From Actinomycetota bacterium (GTDB taxonomy: Bacteria > Margulisbacteria > Marinamargulisbacteria > SXXA01): DNA of 8,936 nt. The translations under genes were made by a program, and so were the position numbers. Location of the stretch: contig SXXA01000067.1 in NCBI GenBank assembly GCA_005791325.1, positions 1-8,936 on the forward strand, in the 5' to 3' direction. The notes beneath the pieces were generated by a model. That model ran no database searches, had not been told where the DNA came from, and worked only from the letters and a program-made list of their open reading frames with translations. The first letter of the stretch is position 1; the number at the start of each line of letters is the position of its first letter. Positions 6,468 to 8,936 of this stretch are shown here, piece after piece.

Positions 6468-6962
6468 ATGTCGGATCATTCGTTTGATATTGTGTCGAAA
6501 ATTGATATGGCTGAAGTTACCAATGCGGTGACCCAAACGGTTAAGGAAATATCCCAACGTTATGACTTAAAGGATGACGGATGCGAATTGACATTGCGGG
6601 GCGCGGATCGGGTGTTATTGATTCAAGCCCCCGATGAATTTAAAAGTGGCGCTGTATTGGATATTTTGAAACAAAAATTGGCCAAGCGCTCGATTTCACT
6701 TAAAGCATTAATGATTCAACCCATTGAATCGGCATTGGGGGGGCGCGTCAAACAAGAGATTACCATTCAAAATGGGATTGCATCTGATAAAGCCAAGTGG
6801 ATTGCCAAGGATATTAAGGATTTAAAAGCCAAAGTACAAGTTCAAATTCAAGGTGATCAATTGCGGGTATCCAGTAAGTCGATTGATGAGTTACAGCGTG
6901 TAATGCAATTGGTTAAAACCAATGATTATGGGATCCATGTGGGGTGTGACAATTTAAGATGA
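6468..6962 (+). CDS. yajQ: YajQ family nucleotide-binding protein
   Basis: The product is a cytosolic protein of 164 residues, the same size as E. coli YajQ (163). The family is tandem ferredoxin-like folds that bind nucleotides or RNA, and the Xanthomonas member has been reported as a cyclic di-GMP effector. Family sequence is seen at SFDIVSKIDMAEV near the start, the DEFKSG..LDILKQKLAKR stretch (about 56-74), IKDLKAKVQVQIQGDQLRVSSK and the closing DNLR. Departures include DLKDDG where relatives have a DFKG-type segment, and a cysteine before the terminal DNLR. The physiological role here cannot be read from the sequence. The start follows the mrp stop by one base, and the stop overlaps the next ATG by four bases (ATGA), so translation is probably coupled along the operon. 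Confidence 0.93.
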   Translation: MSDHSFDIVSKIDMAEVTNAVTQTVKEISQRYDLKDDGCELTLRGADRVLLIQAPDEFKSGAVLDILKQKLAKRSISLKALMIQPIESALGGRVKQEITIQNGIASDKAKWIAKDIKDLKAKVQVQIQGDQLRVSSKSIDELQRVMQLVKTNDYGIHVGCDNLR

Positions 6963-8305
6963 AACAAGTTGCCATTATTGGGGCTGGTCCGAGTGGAATG
7001 TATGTGGCAGAGGCGTTGTTAAAGCGGGACCCTGACTGCGAAGTAACCTTAATTGAACGATTGGTGAGCCCATATGGATTGTTACGGGGTGGGGTTGCCC
7101 CCGATCATCAAAAAATGAAAAGTGTGGGGGTATACTACGAACGCATCCTGACCCAATTTCAGGATCGGTGTCATTATATGGGCAATGTGTCGGTGGGTAC
7201 TCAGGTGGCATTAACTGATTTGCAAGCATGGTTTGACGCCGTGGTTATTGCAACGGGGGCGAGTGAAGATCGTGCGTTGGGGATTGAAGGGGAATCCTTG
7301 GCGGGGGTTTACCCTGCTACTCAATTTGTGTCATGGGTGAATGGACATCCCGATGGCATGGGGCATACATTTGATTGGACAGCCCGACAGGTGGTGGTCA
7401 TTGGTCAAGGAAATGTGGCGGTGGATGTGGTGCGATTATTGGCCAAACCAGTATCGAGTTTGCGATCAACCGATATTCCTGAGTCACGGTTGGCAGTATT
7501 GGCCACCAGTCAGATTGAAACCATTTATTTAATGGGACGACGTGGCCCAGTGCAAGCCGCATTTACAGAATTGGAATTGCAAGAATTGGGGCATATTGAT
7601 GGCGTTACACTGGGTTTTAATCCATTGGATTTTGAATTGGGGGAAGCCTGTCAAACGGAGCTAACCCTTCCTGATTCCAATAAGGCACGAAAGAATTGGG
7701 CCACGCTGGGGACCCTTCGTCAGTGTTCGCCCTCATCGGGGGGACGGTCGATTCAAATACGGTTTTTTGAATCTCCTGTTCGTATTCTGGGAACAGAGCA
7801 TGTAACAGGGGTTGAATTTGAACGATCGATGTTGGATGGGCCACCGGGGCAACAACGGGCGGTAGGAACTGGGGTTAGGCATGTGATACCTGCCGACATG
7901 GTGTTTAAAAGTGTGGGGTATCGAAGTATCCCATTACCGGGGTGCCCATTTGACACCAAGCGGCATGTGGTACCCAATGTGAATGGACAGGTGGTCGATG
8001 AGAATGGGGTGGCTGTAACGGGTTTATTTGTTGCCGGATGGGCGAAGAGGGGGCCTTCGGGTGTATTGGGCTCCAACAAGCCATGTGGGGTCCAAACAGC
8101 AGAGGCGTTATTAGCATCATTGGGTGGAGAGGCATCCAAACCAAGGGGTGGGTTTAGCCAGTGGTTGTTGGAAAAGGGGGTGAAGTGGGTAACGTTTAAC
8201 CAATGGAAGCAAGTGGATGCATATGAAATTCAAACCGGGCAGGCACTGGGAAAACCCCGTGAAAAATTAATTGCCATTCAAGATATGTTAGGGTTGTTAA
8301 GATGA
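6959..8305 (+). CDS. fprA: FprA/adrenodoxin-reductase-type NADPH:ferredoxin reductase
   Basis: This FAD flavoprotein should pass electrons from NADPH to ferredoxin. The 448 residues match the mycobacterial FprA / mitochondrial adrenodoxin reductase family, not the plant or E. coli Fpr fold. The FAD Rossmann motif GAGPSG lies at 8-13, followed by PYGLLRGGVAPDHQKMK (38-54). The NADPH motif GQGNVAVD lies at 149-156, and the GRRGP segment at 193-197 contains the arginine pair expected to hold the NADPH 2'-phosphate. The conserved GWAKRGPSGVLGSNK is at 360-374. It overlaps yajQ by four bases as ATGA and has no strong ribosome site of its own. Which ferredoxin it serves is unknown, since none is encoded in this window. 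Confidence 0.92.
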   Translation: MKQVAIIGAGPSGMYVAEALLKRDPDCEVTLIERLVSPYGLLRGGVAPDHQKMKSVGVYYERILTQFQDRCHYMGNVSVGTQVALTDLQAWFDAVVIATGASEDRALGIEGESLAGVYPATQFVSWVNGHPDGMGHTFDWTARQVVVIGQGNVAVDVVRLLAKPVSSLRSTDIPESRLAVLATSQIETIYLMGRRGPVQAAFTELELQELGHIDGVTLGFNPLDFELGEACQTELTLPDSNKARKNWATLGTLRQCSPSSGGRSIQIRFFESPVRILGTEHVTGVEFERSMLDGPPGQQRAVGTGVRHVIPADMVFKSVGYRSIPLPGCPFDTKRHVVPNVNGQVVDENGVAVTGLFVAGWAKRGPSGVLGSNKPCGVQTAEALLASLGGEASKPRGGFSQWLLEKGVKWVTFNQWKQVDAYEIQTGQALGKPREKLIAIQDMLGLLR

Positions 8306-8754
8306 CCCTCAAAAAACGTCGTCGACGGGTGTTGGGGGTTATTTTAGTATTGGTATTCGGAATGGCAGGTGGTGGGTGGTGGTGGGCATATCGAGACACA
8401 CGCCCCCCCTTAGTGACCATTAATGTGGCTAAAATTCAGCCTAAAATAACGATTGCAAATGAGCTTAGAATGATGGTTCAACCTGTAGCCGTTTCTAATC
8501 GAGAGGTATCGTTTAAGGTGCGATTGGAATCTTATCAAAATACCGATGCGGTTCGTGCCAATCCAATTGATATTATGATGTTGACCATTCAAGAGGATAT
8601 TCCATTTCGAGATGCCACGTGGTCTGATCATCACCATTCTGATTATCGTCGTGAGGGGGTTATTTCGTTTAAAGTGGATCGCCTCCCCCAATTACTTAGA
8701 TTGTCGGTATTTGAACAAGAGGAACGGTTATTTGAGTGGGACATACCCCATTAA
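8302..8754 (+). CDS. Small membrane-anchored protein, unknown function
   Basis: The 150-residue product begins with a very basic stretch (KKRRRR, 4-9) and one hydrophobic segment at about 10-29. The likely topology is N-in with the remaining 120 residues on the outer face of the membrane. The soluble part is predicted by eye to be beta-rich, with alternating hydrophobic residues, a W-S-D-HHH-S-D-Y cluster near 112-119 and a following REGVISFKV strand. A similar pattern of histidines followed by R-x-GV-x-F occurs in some small periplasmic domains I recall, but I cannot name the family with confidence. The histidine cluster could bind a metal; this is speculation. It starts with an ATGA overlap on the reductase gene, so it belongs to the same operon. 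Confidence 0.75.
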   Translation: MTLKKRRRRVLGVILVLVFGMAGGGWWWAYRDTRPPLVTINVAKIQPKITIANELRMMVQPVAVSNREVSFKVRLESYQNTDAVRANPIDIMMLTIQEDIPFRDATWSDHHHSDYRREGVISFKVDRLPQLLRLSVFEQEERLFEWDIPH

Positions 8755-8936
8755 AAAGGGGCGGTTTGCCAGCTGTTTTGCTAGGTGGTGCAAATTGGGG
8801 CAATGTTATGGCTGGCTTGCAGCGGTTTGTTTGCTATTTGGCACGGGGATATGTATGGCCCAAACGTATTCAGTGATCGGACCCAAATCAAACAATCAAG
8901 CCTTATTATATATTCCTGATACAGTGGGCTTTGATC
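8732..8936 (+). CDS. Start of an exported protein, cut by window end
   Basis: A frame open to the window end overlaps the previous gene by 23 bases. It has no ATG before 8855. TTG 8732 is preferred because GAGGA lies at 8719-8723 with an 8-base spacer. TTG 8795, with AGGTGG six bases before it, is the alternative. From 8732 the N-terminus has a basic region (KKGR, then further R and K), a hydrophobic core around GWLAAVCLLFGTGI, and a likely signal-peptidase site after CMA, giving a mature protein beginning QTYSVIGPK. The codons after 8855 look coding. Only about 27 residues of mature protein are visible, so the function is unknown. It is probably secreted or periplasmic, and co-expressed with the anchored protein before it. 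Confidence 0.55.
   Translation, partial: MSGTYPIKKGRFASCFARWCKLGQCYGWLAAVCLLFGTGICMAQTYSVIGPKSNNQALLYIPDTVGFD

Overview
This is a stretch of bacterial chromosome carrying housekeeping genes, all read from the + strand. Composition looks moderate (about 45-50% GC by eye). Most genes are visibly G-rich on the + strand. A lipid-carrier GlcNAc-1-phosphate transferase and Sec-type signal or anchor sequences fit an envelope-bearing bacterium. I cannot place the phylum from the sequence. The set (E. coli-type NADP glutamate dehydrogenase, adrenodoxin-reductase-type FprA, an Mrp ATPase with an extra C-terminal DUF971 domain) is not a standard enterobacterial arrangement.

Layout. (1) 1-192: upstream region with a 7-bp inverted repeat and a strong extended -10 promoter (135-143). 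(2) 193-2562: gdhA, with a wecA/tagO-like transferase starting at the very next base after its stop. (3) 2563-3313: a 750-base stretch with no recognisable gene. It holds one unrecognised 104-codon frame (2658-2972), a 3 x 9-bp tandem repeat, a weak terminator-like hairpin and a cluster of good helices at 3093-3227 that may be a structured RNA or a long leader of miaB. (4) 3314-8936: one compact polycistron of overlapping or abutting genes: miaB, a macrodomain protein, mrp (MIP18-ParA-DUF971), yajQ, an FprA-type NADPH:ferredoxin reductase, a small membrane-anchored protein, and the start of an exported protein cut by the window end.

How the genes may work together. Several products of the polycistron share iron-sulfur and electron-transfer chemistry. 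MiaB needs two [4Fe-4S] clusters and low-potential electrons, Mrp-type ATPases carry Fe-S clusters, and FprA-type reductases feed electrons from NADPH to ferredoxin. This functional link is inferred from gene order and family knowledge. The macrodomain protein has departures in its ligand-loop motifs, and the two last genes are envelope proteins of unknown function. I see no mobile element, CRISPR array, tRNA or rRNA.
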